Shown here: in pieces, positions 11,353 through 22,448 of the stretch
How positions within the stretch are numbered: the stretch's first letter is position 1
Layout: the number at the start of each line of letters is the position of its first letter
Assembly: GCA_022702545.1 (NCBI GenBank)
Contig: JAHRBC010000001.1
Location: 8,990,001-9,054,000, forward strand
Source: Phycomyces nitens
Lineage: Eukaryota; Mucoromycota; Mucoromycetes; Mucorales; Phycomycetaceae
Direction of reading: 5' to 3'
DNA length: 64,000 nt
The notes under the pieces: model-generated
Told to the model about the DNA's origin: nothing
The model's database searches: none
The model's input: the letters and a program-made list of their open reading frames with translations, nothing else
Program-made: the position numbers and the translations under genes

Positions 11353-13127
11353 ATGGCATCATCACACTTGACACAACTGCTGCAAGTGTATACCAAAGGT
11401 ACCCAGGCATGGTTTACAGATGACCAAGATGGCTGGGTTTCCGCATCTGTCGAGTCAAATGATATTGTTGGCAACTCTGTCAAGATGATCTTCACCAATG
11501 ACCTGGACCCTACTAGAGTAAAGTACACCACCTAAAACACCTAAAGCACCTAAAGCACCTAAAGCACCTAAAGCACCTGTTAAAACCAGAAAAATACCAT
11601 GCTGTTTTTATTATTATTATTATTATTGACACCCTTTTTTTTCTTATAATTTAGGAACATGTATTTGAGGGATCCCTGACAGAACTTGACAAACACAAGG
11701 GCAGCACCCTACCCCCTTTAAGAAATCCTCCAAAGATGGAAGACATTGACGACTTGACTAACCTCAGTTATCTCAACGAGCCCTCAGGTACGCACACCAG
11801 AAATAAATAAAGAAGTTTAAACAGATCGGTTGAAACCAATCCAAAACATCCACTCTTCTTAGTCCTGAATACGATTCGTATTCGTTACCTTCAGCGCAAC
11901 ATCTATACCTATTCTGGCATCGTCCTGATCGCTGCAAATCCTTTTGCACGCGTACCACTCTATGAGCCTCAGGTCATTCAAAAATACTCGGGAAGACGCC
12001 GAGGAGATCTCGAACCCCATCTGTTTGCCATTTCTGAAGATGCCTATAGATGCATGATCCGCGAAAAGACAAATCAGACAATTGTGGTCTCTGGAGAGAG
12101 TGGAGCTGGTAAGACTGTGAGTGCAAAGTACATTATGCGATACTTTGCGACTGCCGACGATAAGGAAACAGCCGGAAAGGTGGCTAAGGATAGTTCGGGA
12201 AGCATGACAGAAGTGGAGGAGCAGATATTAGCCACAAATCCTATCATGGAAGCGTTTGGTAACGCAAAGACCACACGTAACGACAATAGTTCTCGTTTTG
12301 GAAAATACATAGAGGTAATATACAAAAGGACTTGACACGGCGAGAGGACTAACGGTCCAGGCTCTTAGATCCAATTCGACAAACAATACAACATCGTTGG
12401 TGCCAAGGTCCGAACATACCTCTTGGAACGTTCGCGTCTTGTTTTCCAGCCTGAAATCGAGCGTAATTACCACATCTTTTATCAACTGTGTGCAGGTGCA
12501 CCCGAGGCTGAGCGCGAGAAACTTGGGATCAAGGACTGGACTAGTTTCAACTATCTGAATCAAAGTGGATCGGGTGTCATTCCCGGTGTGGATGATGTGG
12601 AAGAGTTTGAATTGACCCAGTCTTCATTGGAGAAGATTGGAGTGACTAGAGACACACAATGGGACATCTTCCGGTTGTTGGCTGCATTGTTGCACCTTGG
12701 TAATATGGAGATTGGAGGTAGAGGAGATGCCTCTCTTGCTGAGGATGAGCCTTCACTTGTCTTGGCTACCCGCCTGTTGGGTATCCCATTGCCCGAGTTC
12801 CGCAAGTGGATCATTCGCAAGCAGATCATCACTCGTTCCGAGAAAATCGTCACCAATCTCAATACGACTCAGGCACAGGTTGTCAGAGACTCGGTTGCAA
12901 AGTACATTTATGCCTATCTATTCGACTGGCTGGTGGCCATTGTGAACGATAGTCTTTCGTGCCCTGACCCAGACAGTGTCACTGCATTTATTGGTGTACT
13001 GGATATCTATGGATTTGAGCATTTCCAAAAGAACTCTTTTGAACAGTTTTGCATCAACTATGCCAATGAAAAGTTGCAGCAGCAGGTAAAGTGTATATCA
13101 AATAATCAGAGTGCATGCATGAGCTAC

Positions 13128-13163
<36 letters not shown>

Positions 13164-16100
13164 CTGTATTTATTTTATGCTTTATGAGGAGGCCAAGATT
13201 TATCTAACTTGTTGTTGGTCTTATAGTTCAACCAGCATGTATTCAAACTAGAGCAGGAAGAGTATGTCCGTGAAGAGATTGACTGGAAATTCATTGAGTT
13301 TGCCGACAATCAAAAGTGCATTGAGATGATTGAGAACAAGATGGGTGTCTTGTCTCTGCTGGATGAAGAGTCCCGTCTGCCGTCTGGCACTGACCAAGGA
13401 TTCTGCAACAAGCTCTATTCGACCTTTAGCAACCCTCCTTACCAGGATTATTTTAAGAAGCCTCGCTTTTCAAACAATGCATTCACAGTTGTACATTATG
13501 CTCATGATGTACAGTACGAGGCTGAGGGATTCCTGGAAAAGAACAAGGACACCGTTCCCGAAGAGCACCTTGCCCTTTTACAAAAGACCGAGTTCTCATT
13601 CTTGTCTACAATGCTCCAGACTGCTGCTGCAGCCATTGCCGCAAGCACCCCAGCCGTGGTATGTTTGTGGTGTTTAGGGAAAAGCAATGAAGATAGCTAA
13701 ATGGACTGGGTGATTGTGATACTTGCAGGTCGAGACCCAAAAGAAGTCTAGTAACTCTGCAAACAAAAAGACCACTCTTGGTTCCATCTTCAAGGTAATT
13801 TGAGATCAAAAGGTGTTGTCGATTGGGGTACTGACGAGGGGGGTTCTATAGTTGTCCTTGATCAATTTGATGGACACCATCAAACATACCAATGTACATT
13901 ATATTCGCTGTATCAAACCCAATGAGGCCAAACAGGCTTGGGCATTTGAACCCAACATGGTCCTCTCTCAATTGCGGGCTTGTGGTGTTTTGGAGACGAT
14001 TCGGATCAGTTGTGCAGGATACCCATCTCGCTGGACATTTGCAGATTTCGCAGACAGGTCAGCTCTGCATGTGGAACCCAACGTTTTAATATAGATATTG
14101 ACTTTTTGTGTGTGTATGTGTTTTTACAAAAGATACTATGCCCTCGTCCATTCGTCTCATTGGGACCCTGCCACCAAGCCAGATATTCGCAAACTGTGCA
14201 GTGTGATTCTGGACACACACATCAAAGACAAGGACAAGTATCAAGTTGGCCTTACAAAGATCTTTTTCCGTGCTGGACAGGTAATACAAAGGTGTTAAAA
14301 AAAAGCGCGTATATTGATTGATTGATTAACCTTTGCGGGTTTCTAGTTGGCATACATGGAAAAGTTGAGATCAGACAGGTGGAACGCCTGTGCGATTTTG
14401 GTTCAAAAGAATGCCAAAAGGTTTATTGCCCGCATTAAATATCTTCGTACAAAGGCGTTTGTGCTCAAGTTGCAACAAGTCGCACGCCAAAAGGTTGCCG
14501 CTCAGAATCTGATTGTGCTGCGCAAAGAAAAGGCAGCAGTGACACTTCAAAAGTACTGGCGTGGTTACTTGGCCAAGATGAAGCACAAGAGACAACTTGC
14601 ATTTGTGGTCCAGCTCCAGGCCTGTAGGTTCAAGTCAAAATTCACATCTTTTTCACACTCTTAATATTTTTATTTTGGTTTTGGTTTTTCAGCTGTCAGA
14701 GCCTTGGTGGCCAGAAAAAGGTTTGCATTGATCCGTGAACACAATGCAGCCACAACTATTCAGCGCATGCTTCGTGGGTGGTAAAGTATCGATAGTTATA
14801 TATCCCCCCCCCAAAAAAAAAAAAAAAAAACCGATTGACTCACACTTTATATTTTTTATTTTATTTTATTTTTTTGTGCGTGTGAATGCAATCAGGGTTG
14901 TACGCAAGAAATACCATGCTCGTCGTAACCATGTGATTTCTATCCAGGCGTGTGTTCGCCGCCGAATGGCTCGCAAACAACTGGCAGCCATTCGTGCCGA
15001 GGCTCGTTCAGTAAGCCACTTCAAGGAAGTATCCTACAAACTCGAACACAAGGTGAATGAGTTGACCCAGAGCCTTAACCACCAAAAAGAAGAAAAGACG
15101 ATGCTAAAGTCCAAGACGACCGCTCTCGAAGCGCGTGTCAAGGCATGGATTGAGCAGTACGACGTCTTGGGCTCCAAAGCCAAGGATCTCGAGAACGTGG
15201 TCGGCAAACCTAGCGATGTTGATGCCCAGTGGGCAGCTCTGCACCAGGAACGCGAACGTCTACAGCAGGACTACTCCAACTCCCTTGAGATGATCAAGGG
15301 TCGGGACCAGGCTATTGCCCAACTTAGTCAGGAACTCATTCGCCAGAAACAGGAAGTGGCCAAGCTTAAACAAGTTTCAGAAACAGTGGTTCAAACTGGT
15401 CAGGCACCAGATGTCACGGTTCTAAAGCAGCAAATTGCCGCTCTCCGGTCTCAGCTCTCATCGACGTTGCACTACACCCAAAAGACACGAACTCAGTCCA
15501 CTGGGACACTCAACAGCAACAGCCGCCACACAGATCATTCGGGCGATGCAACCATCAACCAGCTCCGGGTCGGAGAGGCCACCAAGCCAAGGGATCAGAA
15601 ATGGGACTTTATGGATGAAGAAGGGTTTTTGCAGGACATGTTGGACGTACTTGTTCTCAAACTATCGATTCCTTTTGATGGTCAAACCAAGGAGCGCAAG
15701 GAACTTGTGTTCCCTGCTCATTGCATTGGTCAATACGTTGTTCAGCACCTGGTATTTGACAGAGTGGCCGGAGAGCGTCTATTGGACTCTATTATCGAGA
15801 CCATCCAGAAGCACTGTTTGGTAAGTATTTTATTTGTTGATTTCAAATGTACTAAAATGATTACAGAGTCTCCATGACGATGATTCCATAGTTACATGCG
15901 CCTTGTGGCTGACAAATATTCAAGAACTTGTCTGTATCCTGGAAAACGCATATTCAGAGTCTGGCGACACTGCAGCCCATCAGAAAAGTACAATCAAGAC
16001 CAATGCAAAGTTGGGTCTTGTACAGTCCAAGATCTATGGACATCTTGCCAGAGAGAGCAAGCGCAAGGTCTCAAGGATGGTCTCTGCCGTTGTTGAGAAC

Positions 16101-16949
16101 CAATCGCTGCCTGGCTTCATTACGCCCGATACTGGACGCACCAAGAGCTCAATGGAAGACCTGACGGCTGTCCTGACAAAGCTAGACCGTATCCTGGCAT
16201 GCTTCCAGGTCGAGAGCTTTGTGGTCGAGCAATTGTTTATGGAGGTGTTCAAGTACATTGGAGTATGTGCGTTTAATGACATGGTGATGCGACGTGGATT
16301 CAACTCTTGGAAGAGAGGTAAGAAAGCATGTTATTATTATTTTTCTATTGGATATACTGACTTGCGCTGAATAACTTAACTTAGCCATGCAAATCCAATA
16401 CAACGCCAACCGACTCGAGGAATGGTGCCGGTCTCACCAACACACCGACTGCACACTTCCTCTGGAGCACGTATCCCAGGCAGCCAAACTACTTCAATTA
16501 AAGAAATCAACCCAAGAAGACATTCGAATCATCTATGATGTCTGCTGGATTCTCTCGCCTATCCAGGTCCAGAAGCTGATTCAGCAGTACAGTGTGGCAG
16601 ATTATGAGGTAGATTTTTCTTCTTCTTCTTTTTGGCTGGTAAAATTGATTGATTGTAAACTGACATATATTTTCTTCAACCACAGGATCCTATTGGCCAT
16701 GACATCCTAAAGACTGTGGCGTCTCGTGTTAGCAGCGGGGAAACACTCTTATTAGATCCAGTCTCATTGGACGAGAGTCCATTTGAGGCACCAGAACCCC
16801 GTCAGCAAGCGATTGACACGTATTTGCCTGCCTTTGTAAGTGAAATTGCACACGGTTTGAGTTTAGGTTAATTTTTATTTTATTCTAATTATTTTTAATA
16901 GTTGCAAGGCCATCGAATTGAGCAGCTCATGACGACCAAATCAACCTAG
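11353..16949 (+). CDS. Class V myosin heavy chain (Myo2-like)
   Basis: Fifteen exons give 1493 aa: 11353..11517, 11655..11787, 11863..12314, 12369..13085, 13227..13658, 13729..13794, 13852..14057, 14133..14280, 14347..14623, 14693..14780, 14896..15820, 15867..16317, 16385..16608, 16686..16835 and 16902..16949. An SH3-like N-terminal subdomain (TKGTQAWF) precedes the motor. The P-loop GESGAGKT is near residue 177, switch [13 protein letters not shown] near 239 and switch [10 protein letters not shown] near 462. About six IQ motifs follow (about 774-920; for example TIQRMLRGW and [14 protein letters not shown]) for calmodulin-type light chains. Next is a coiled coil (about 925-1070) and a C-terminal DIL globular tail that binds cargo. 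Class V myosins carry secretory vesicles and organelles along actin to growth sites. The order and size are complete and no key residue is missing. All 14 introns are GT-AG. Confidence 0.95.
11529..11578 (+). repeat. Tandem nonamer in first myosin intron
   Basis: About five copies of a 9-bp unit (CACCTAAAG and one variant with AAAAC) run head to tail just inside intron 1 of the myosin gene, about 11 bp after the donor site. The copies are nearly identical, which suggests recent slippage. Confidence 0.85.
13131..13160. repeat. (TA)n microsatellite in myosin intron 4
   Basis: An uninterrupted 30-bp AT run lies inside the intron between the fourth and fifth myosin exons. Similar TA runs occur in other spacers and introns of the window. 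Confidence 0.9.
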
Positions 16950-17286
16950 AAAACAAAGAGGAAATATCTATATATACAAAAGAAACAGCCCTTTTATTCT
17001 TCCGTATAATTCCCATCAAACTCTCTCCCTCCATATTCCCTTTTTATTTTGACTCTAAAAAATATATATTTATATTTATACAAAGATTTTAAAGGCGTTC
17101 AAAAAAACAAAACATAGGAGCAAAAGGCAATTTTTGGTTATTGCGTGGGGGAAGTCAGCGATTAATGTATTTGGGGCACCGTAAGACTGCTTATAGTCAT
17201 CACTCGCCACAAACCATTCCTTTTACTCCTCTTTCTCTCTTTTTCAACAAAAAACCCTCCCATACATCTTATTCCACCGGCACCAT

Positions 17287-19062
17287 ATGTCTGGCCCATT
17301 ACCTCAAGGTAAGTCTTTGATATCAACAAAACTCGATTGATAAACTCACCTTTCTATTCACCCATTCTACTCAGGATGGGAAGCTCGACAGGCACCCGAC
17401 GGCAGATAGTAAGGACCAAAGTGGATGCCAAGAGAATCTAGTGAGAGGGCTAAGAACAAACATTCTATTTAGCTACTACATTGATCACAATACACAAAAG
17501 ACCAGCTGGGAAGACCCGCGTAACTCTGGCTATGGTGGATATGGCCAGCCATCCGCACCTCAGCAGCCACCCTATGGTGGGTATGGCCAACCTCCTGCAC
17601 CTCAGCAGCCACCTTATGGTGGGTATGGTCAACCTCCTGCACCCCAGCAGCCACCCTATGGTGGATATGGTAGCCCACAGCAGCAGCCCTCTTATCCCCC
17701 TCAGCAATCCTATCCCCCTCAGCCATCTTATGGTGGTGGCCATTCACCTCAACCACCTTATGGTGCACCTCCTGGCCCACCTTCGGGTCCACCTTCAGGC
17801 CCTCCTCAGCAGCCGCCTTATGGAGGTGGTTATGGTGCTCCTCCTGGCCCACCTTCGGGTCCACCTTCAGGCCCTCCTCAGCAGCCATCTTATGGAGGTT
17901 ATGGCACTCCTCCCGCTCCTCCCAGCAGACAGGCATATGGCTCACCCAGCGGTTACGGTGCTCCCCCAGGTCCTCCGGGTCCACCCGGCCCGCCCGGTCC
18001 TCCTGGACAGAACCAGTCTTATGGTGGCTATGGTTCTCCCCAAAGCCAACCACCCAACCAGCCCAACCGCGGTAACAATGGATATCCTCCTCCTCCTAGT
18101 GAGGGTGGGTATGGTGGTGCCCCTAGATATGGCCAGAGTCCATATGGCGCTCCACCACAGCAGGGCCCAGGTGGAGGATACCCTCAAGGAGCTGGTGCTC
18201 CCATGCCACCTAAAGCATCCAAGCCTGGCATGTCCACTGCCACAAAGGTAGTTGCTGGTGCTGCTGCTGTTGGTTTGGCTGGCTATGCTATCAGTGAATT
18301 TGTAGAACATGAGAATAATCAAAACGACCGCATGGATAGACTTGAACAGGAGCAACGTCAGGAGCAGATGAGTAAGATTTACATTTACATCGGGGGTTAG
18401 CCAATGTAGATTCTAAAATGTGAATTTTAATTTTTTTTAGACCAAGGCTATGGAGGTGGTGGTGGATATGGCGGTGGAGGTGGATATGGTGGTGGAGAAT
18501 ACGGAGCTCCCCCTCCCCCTCCCCCTCCTGCTCCTCCTGCCGGTGGAGGATATGGATATGATAATGGTGGAGAGTATGGAGATGGCACGACCACTACTGT
18601 TATCAAGGAGGATGGCGGATGGTTTGGACACGACAAAGAAACCATTGTTACAACAGGTAAATTAACACAATCATATTATTTTATGATTAAAGAGAGATGT
18701 GGTGTGGTATTGCTTTGCATGGAGAGTCGAGTTGAGGCCAAATGAACGAATGAATGATGTGCTGATAATTGGAGGGGGTATTTCTAGATCAATATGGAGA
18801 CCAGACAGTGGTCCAAAAGGACGATGGATGGTTCCGTGACGAGACTACAGGTTAGTTAGTTAGTTAGTTAGTTAGTCAGCCAATCGATTAATCAATCAAT
18901 TAATCAATTAATGTCGATTGTGATCTAATTGTTTGATGCGCATAGTTACCGAAACTGATCGCTATGGCAACACCACCGTTACTGTAAGTCCATGATCCAT
19001 AGTGCCATATTCGTATTAACAATCTTAATATACATTTGTAGGAGGATACCGATTGGTTCTAA
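17287..19062 (+). CDS. WW-domain protein with Pro/Gly/Tyr-rich repeats
   Basis: Seven exons (17287..17308, 17375..17408, 17473..18371, 18441..18656, 18788..18850, 18946..18983, 19042..19062) give 430 aa. The N-terminal WW domain (about 5-35) is split over three exons; both signature tryptophans are present (LPQGWEAR and TSWEDPR). A long low-complexity region follows, built from units such as QPPYGGYGQPPAP and GPPSGPPSGPPQQ, so the protein carries both a Pro-motif reader and possible ligands. At about 276-292 there is a small hydrophobic Ala/Gly helix (VVAGAAAVGLAGYAI), then a second Gly-rich stretch. Three short acidic terminal segments repeat a D-x-WF pattern (EDGGWFGHD, KDDGWFRDE, EDTDWF). 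The overall plan recalls yeast Wwm1 and other fungal WW proteins, but I would not assign orthology. Pyrimidine-rich sequence (17221-17250) precedes the start. Confidence 0.85.
18851..18875 (+). repeat. Tetranucleotide (GTTA)n starting at a splice donor
   Basis: Intron 5 of the WW-domain gene starts directly with about six copies of GTTA. The donor is therefore the first unit of the repeat, and GTTAGT is repeated every 4 nt downstream. Confidence 0.85.
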
Positions 19063-19369
19063 AAACACACATTTGCTCAATCTTGATCCATTTTTTTTTC
19101 TTTTTAAAAAAAAGCTGAAATATATACATATATACACACATGTATATATATTCATGATTCTATTGATGTTGAAATGCAAGGAAAGAAAAAAAAAGAAAAA
19201 AAAAGTATTATTCTCGTATCTCTTCTTCTTTTTTGGGGGTGTGGAGGTGGAGGGAATGAATGGATTAAGTTAGGTTGAGCTAATGAAGTATGAAAGGTAA
19301 GTTGTGAAGATAGATAGATGGGTGTGTAGTAGCAACTATTATTATTGTTATTGTTATTATTTTTTGGAT

Positions 19370-21130
19370 TTATGCCTGGCGCTGGTCGATCTTTTGTTCA
19401 AGGTAATCCAGCCGCTTCATAAGTTCGAGTATGTTTTCTGATGGCTCAGTCTGCTCTGTCCGCTCAGCAATTACTTCTTTCAGAGGTGAGCTACGGACGC
19501 GCTGCTCGAGAGCCATGACCCGTTCTCGACATTCTTCCACTTGGTCCTCAAATGAGACGGTCTGATAGTAGTCTTGGACCTGTCTTCGTACCAGACTTTC
19601 GACTGTAGATGCAGAGGGCAAGCCTTGCAGGAGAGTGGCCGAGCGACGGATCTGGTCGTCTAGGGTGGTCTTGAGGGCCTTTGTCTGTTCGAGTGTGTCG
19701 TGCAAGAGTTCAAATGGCTGGAGAAACTGTTGTTTTGCGGTTAGTTTGGTGGGATATGACATGGATGTTGCTGTGGAAGGTGTGGCAGCGGGTCGTAACC
19801 GAGCAGAAGCAGGATGTAGTAGCCGGGCAGTTGCTGGTTGTGTTTGAGGTTGTGATTGTGATTGTGATTGTGTTTGTGATTGTGTTTGTGATTGTGTTTG
19901 TGATTGGGGTTGTTGGGATGGTACGATGGGTGGGCTGGGAAAGTCGGCCATGGCAGGATTTGATGTCTGTTGTTGCTGTGATTGCTGATGTTGTTGTTGT
20001 TGTTGTTGTTGTTGTTGCTGGTGTTGTTGTTGGGGCCAGGGTGCCGTAGAAGCAGCAGCTGTAGAGGGATGTGGAATTTGGGTCATTTTTCTTTTGCGTT
20101 CGGTCAAGAGATGGTGCGGGGTGGTGGGGTGGGCACGAAGGGGCGCAGAGTGAATGGCGGTGTTGGTCTGGTCATACGAAGGCGTGAAGATCATTAAATT
20201 TGGGGCTTTTTGACCGTGTTTTGGAGCAAGTCTTTTCAAGAGGAGGTTTGATGGCTTTGGGAGGGTGGTCGAGAAAGCTGACGGAGAATGGTCTTTGTCT
20301 TGAAGGGCAAGATGGCGTCGTTTGGTGGGATGGTCTGACTGGGATGACAGGCGACTATAGGTCAAATAGGGAAAAAAGGAGTGGTAATACACCACAATGA
20401 GTCCAATGGCACACAAAATAGCCCTCAATGGCAAAGCTCAAAGATCGCCCGACTTTTCAACCCTTTTTTAACACTTGTTAATGTAGCACCAAAAAACACC
20501 CGAAAACAATGAATCTCTCTAGTGAAATGGTTTTCTGATTTACCTTTCGGCTGGACTAAAGGGCAGTTCATGTGGCTTGGAAGGGTCTGAGGGTGGTGAA
20601 AGCCGGATGACAGGCGACTGAAGGTCCATCAACTTCCCTCGAGACACAAACAAGGACTCGTGCCCATCGAGACGCATTGGTGCAAACATCTTCTCGACCA
20701 CAACAGGTGACTGGGGATGTAGGCCAGGAATAGACTTTAGGAGGGTTTGGGTTGTCTCGGCCGACCAGTGCTGCTGGTCCAAACGGCAGAGGTCGGCGAG
20801 AAGAGGCATATGAAGACGAGTGGCTAGATCCGCTACAGCACTGGTCATCAGATAACTCTTGCCCGTCGAATCCTTGCAAAAATAGCTCGAATGCTCGCGA
20901 TAAAGCTGAAAAAAAAGGTCGTTGAGATGGGATACAGAATGAAAAAAGAGGCTGGTGAGGTCTCTGATGCAAAAGAAGTCAATGTTGTTGCTGTATTTGT
21001 CCATGCTGTGACGGACACTTGATGTGGGTGGAGATGTGAGGGGAGGAGTGAGTGGGGTACGGAACTGATAGAGACAGAACTGGGTAGAGGGTGTTCCGTA
21101 TTCCCCAAGCACAATGGTATGGATCTTCAT
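19370..21130 (-). CDS. Unrecognised protein with Gln-rich tracts and C-terminal coiled coil
   Basis: Two exons, 21130..20544 and 20354..19370, give 523 aa; the 189-nt intron begins GTAAAT and ends CTATAG. I chose the ATG at 21130 (MKIHTIVLGEYG) because the sequence upstream in frame is a repeat-derived extension. The N-terminal 190 residues look globular (for example CIRDLTSLFFHSVSHLNDLF and YLMTSAVADLATRLHMPLL) but I recognise no family. After the intron comes a basic, Ser/Pro-rich linker, a poly-Gln tract with His (about 303-330), a Gln-Thr/Gln-Ser dipeptide repeat (about 342-365), and a heptad-rich C-terminus (about 395-520) that should form a coiled coil. Gln-rich plus coiled-coil composition is common in regulatory or scaffold proteins, but no function is claimed. 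The gene is convergent with the WW-domain gene, 307 bp away. Confidence 0.6.
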
Positions 21131-21135
21131 AATGT

Positions 21136-21173
21136 ATGTATGAATGAATGAATGAATGGATGGATGGATGAAT
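21136..21173 (-). repeat. Tetranucleotide repeat in 5' leader
   Basis: On the plus strand, GAAT and GGAT units repeat for about 38 bp directly before the chosen start codon of the minus-strand gene. It would lie in the 5' untranslated leader. Confidence 0.8.
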
Positions 21174-22142
21174 ATTGAAAAGAAAATATACAAAAAAGAA
21201 AAAAGAGATTGATGGTCGTGGTGGATTCTCCTTTTTATATAAATTTATATCTAATTATATCAAATGTGTATTAATATTAATATATTTTGCTTGTGCTTGT
21301 ATATATATATATATGTATATTTAATATCTCTCTCATATTCTCTCTTATTTGTAATGCCCATATTACCACCAACCCATCTTGTGTGCTGCAATCGGAAAGG
21401 GAAAATTGGTTATTAATGATCTCCTCTTCAAGTAGGTATATTTTATATAAATTACTGAATAATGAGGACAAACGTGGTTAAACGTGGCATATACCATTTT
21501 ATATATATATATATATTAATTGTCTTGACGATTTATGGAATCTTAAATGCGCACCGTATATATAAAAAACAAGAGTATATTAAATTCAATTTTTTAAAAA
21601 AAAACAAGATTAATTGTATATCATTTATGATTTATGATTTATATTATATTAATTTAAGATGATGGAAAATATAAGCTATCCTAATATTAATCTCGAGAGA
21701 TTAATACTAATAATAATGATAATCTTTTTGCAAGTTACACGATCAAGTACTGGGGCATAAGGCTGGGTGCTGTAAAGGCAAAAGTGCGCATCCCTATTTC
21801 TTTTGCTCTCTTTCTTTTGATCCCCTCATTCTTCTCCTTTCACCAGCCTCGCCTTGTTCTCTAGGCCAGACAGCATCATCTAAACCTTTTGAGTTGGTTC
21901 CAAGGGTTGTGGATCAATGGTCTCAATCATGCTTTGTTTGTCTCTCTTTTAATAACAATTCCAATGCCTAGATGTTTAGAGGCCTAGAGATTGGATCTTG
22001 GCTTCCTTCTAGTCAATTCTATCAAATGATAGGCCAAAATTACTATTATTACTTGTAAAACGGAAAATAAACGGAGAAAAAAAAAGGATGTATTATGTAT
22101 TATAGGCATGCGAAACATAAGCCTAGAGACACATTAATAAGA

Positions 22143-22448
22143 TTAGCATGACGGGCGAGAACTATAGGATTCGGATGTCTTGATCTGCTCGGTTGCCAGA
22201 GAAAGCCCTCTCTTCTTCCTAACCAGCCTTGAGACTGACAATCCAAGCGATGCTAGTGACGATGATGATGATGACGACGACGACCGGCGAGAGGACGAGT
22301 GTGGATCCAGATAGACACCTTGTTGGTAGATGGTTTGGTAATAATCACGGTCATGGAATTCAAACGGAGACTGGGCCTCCCTCCGCTTAGTGTATTGCTC
22401 GACCTTTTGAAGGTCATAGTGAGTCCGTAGTTTGTCGAGGAAGCCCAT
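22143..22448 (-). CDS. Small Ser/Arg-rich hypothetical protein
   Basis: A single open frame gives 101 aa from the ATG at 22448 (MGFLDKLRTHYDLQK). The first 50 residues have normal composition and predicted helices (KVEQYTKRREAQSPFEF, HDRDYYQTIYQQGVYLD). A poly-serine run flanked by arginines follows (about 53-66), then a basic C-terminus (LVRKKRGLSL). I recognise no family. Support comes from balanced composition, a well-placed start and isolation from other frames; a longer frame reading from an ATG 36 nt upstream is possible. A homology or transcript search would decide whether it is a real gene. Confidence 0.45.
   Translation of the reverse strand: MGFLDKLRTHYDLQKVEQYTKRREAQSPFEFHDRDYYQTIYQQGVYLDPHSSSRRSSSSSSSSSLASLGLSVSRLVRKKRGLSLATEQIKTSESYSSRPSC

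Noticed and set aside
17465..18251. Long His-rich, Met-rich and Arg-rich frames over the WW-domain gene
   Set aside because: They are other-frame and antisense readings of the Pro/Gly repeat; the sense frame has a WW domain and consistent splice sites.
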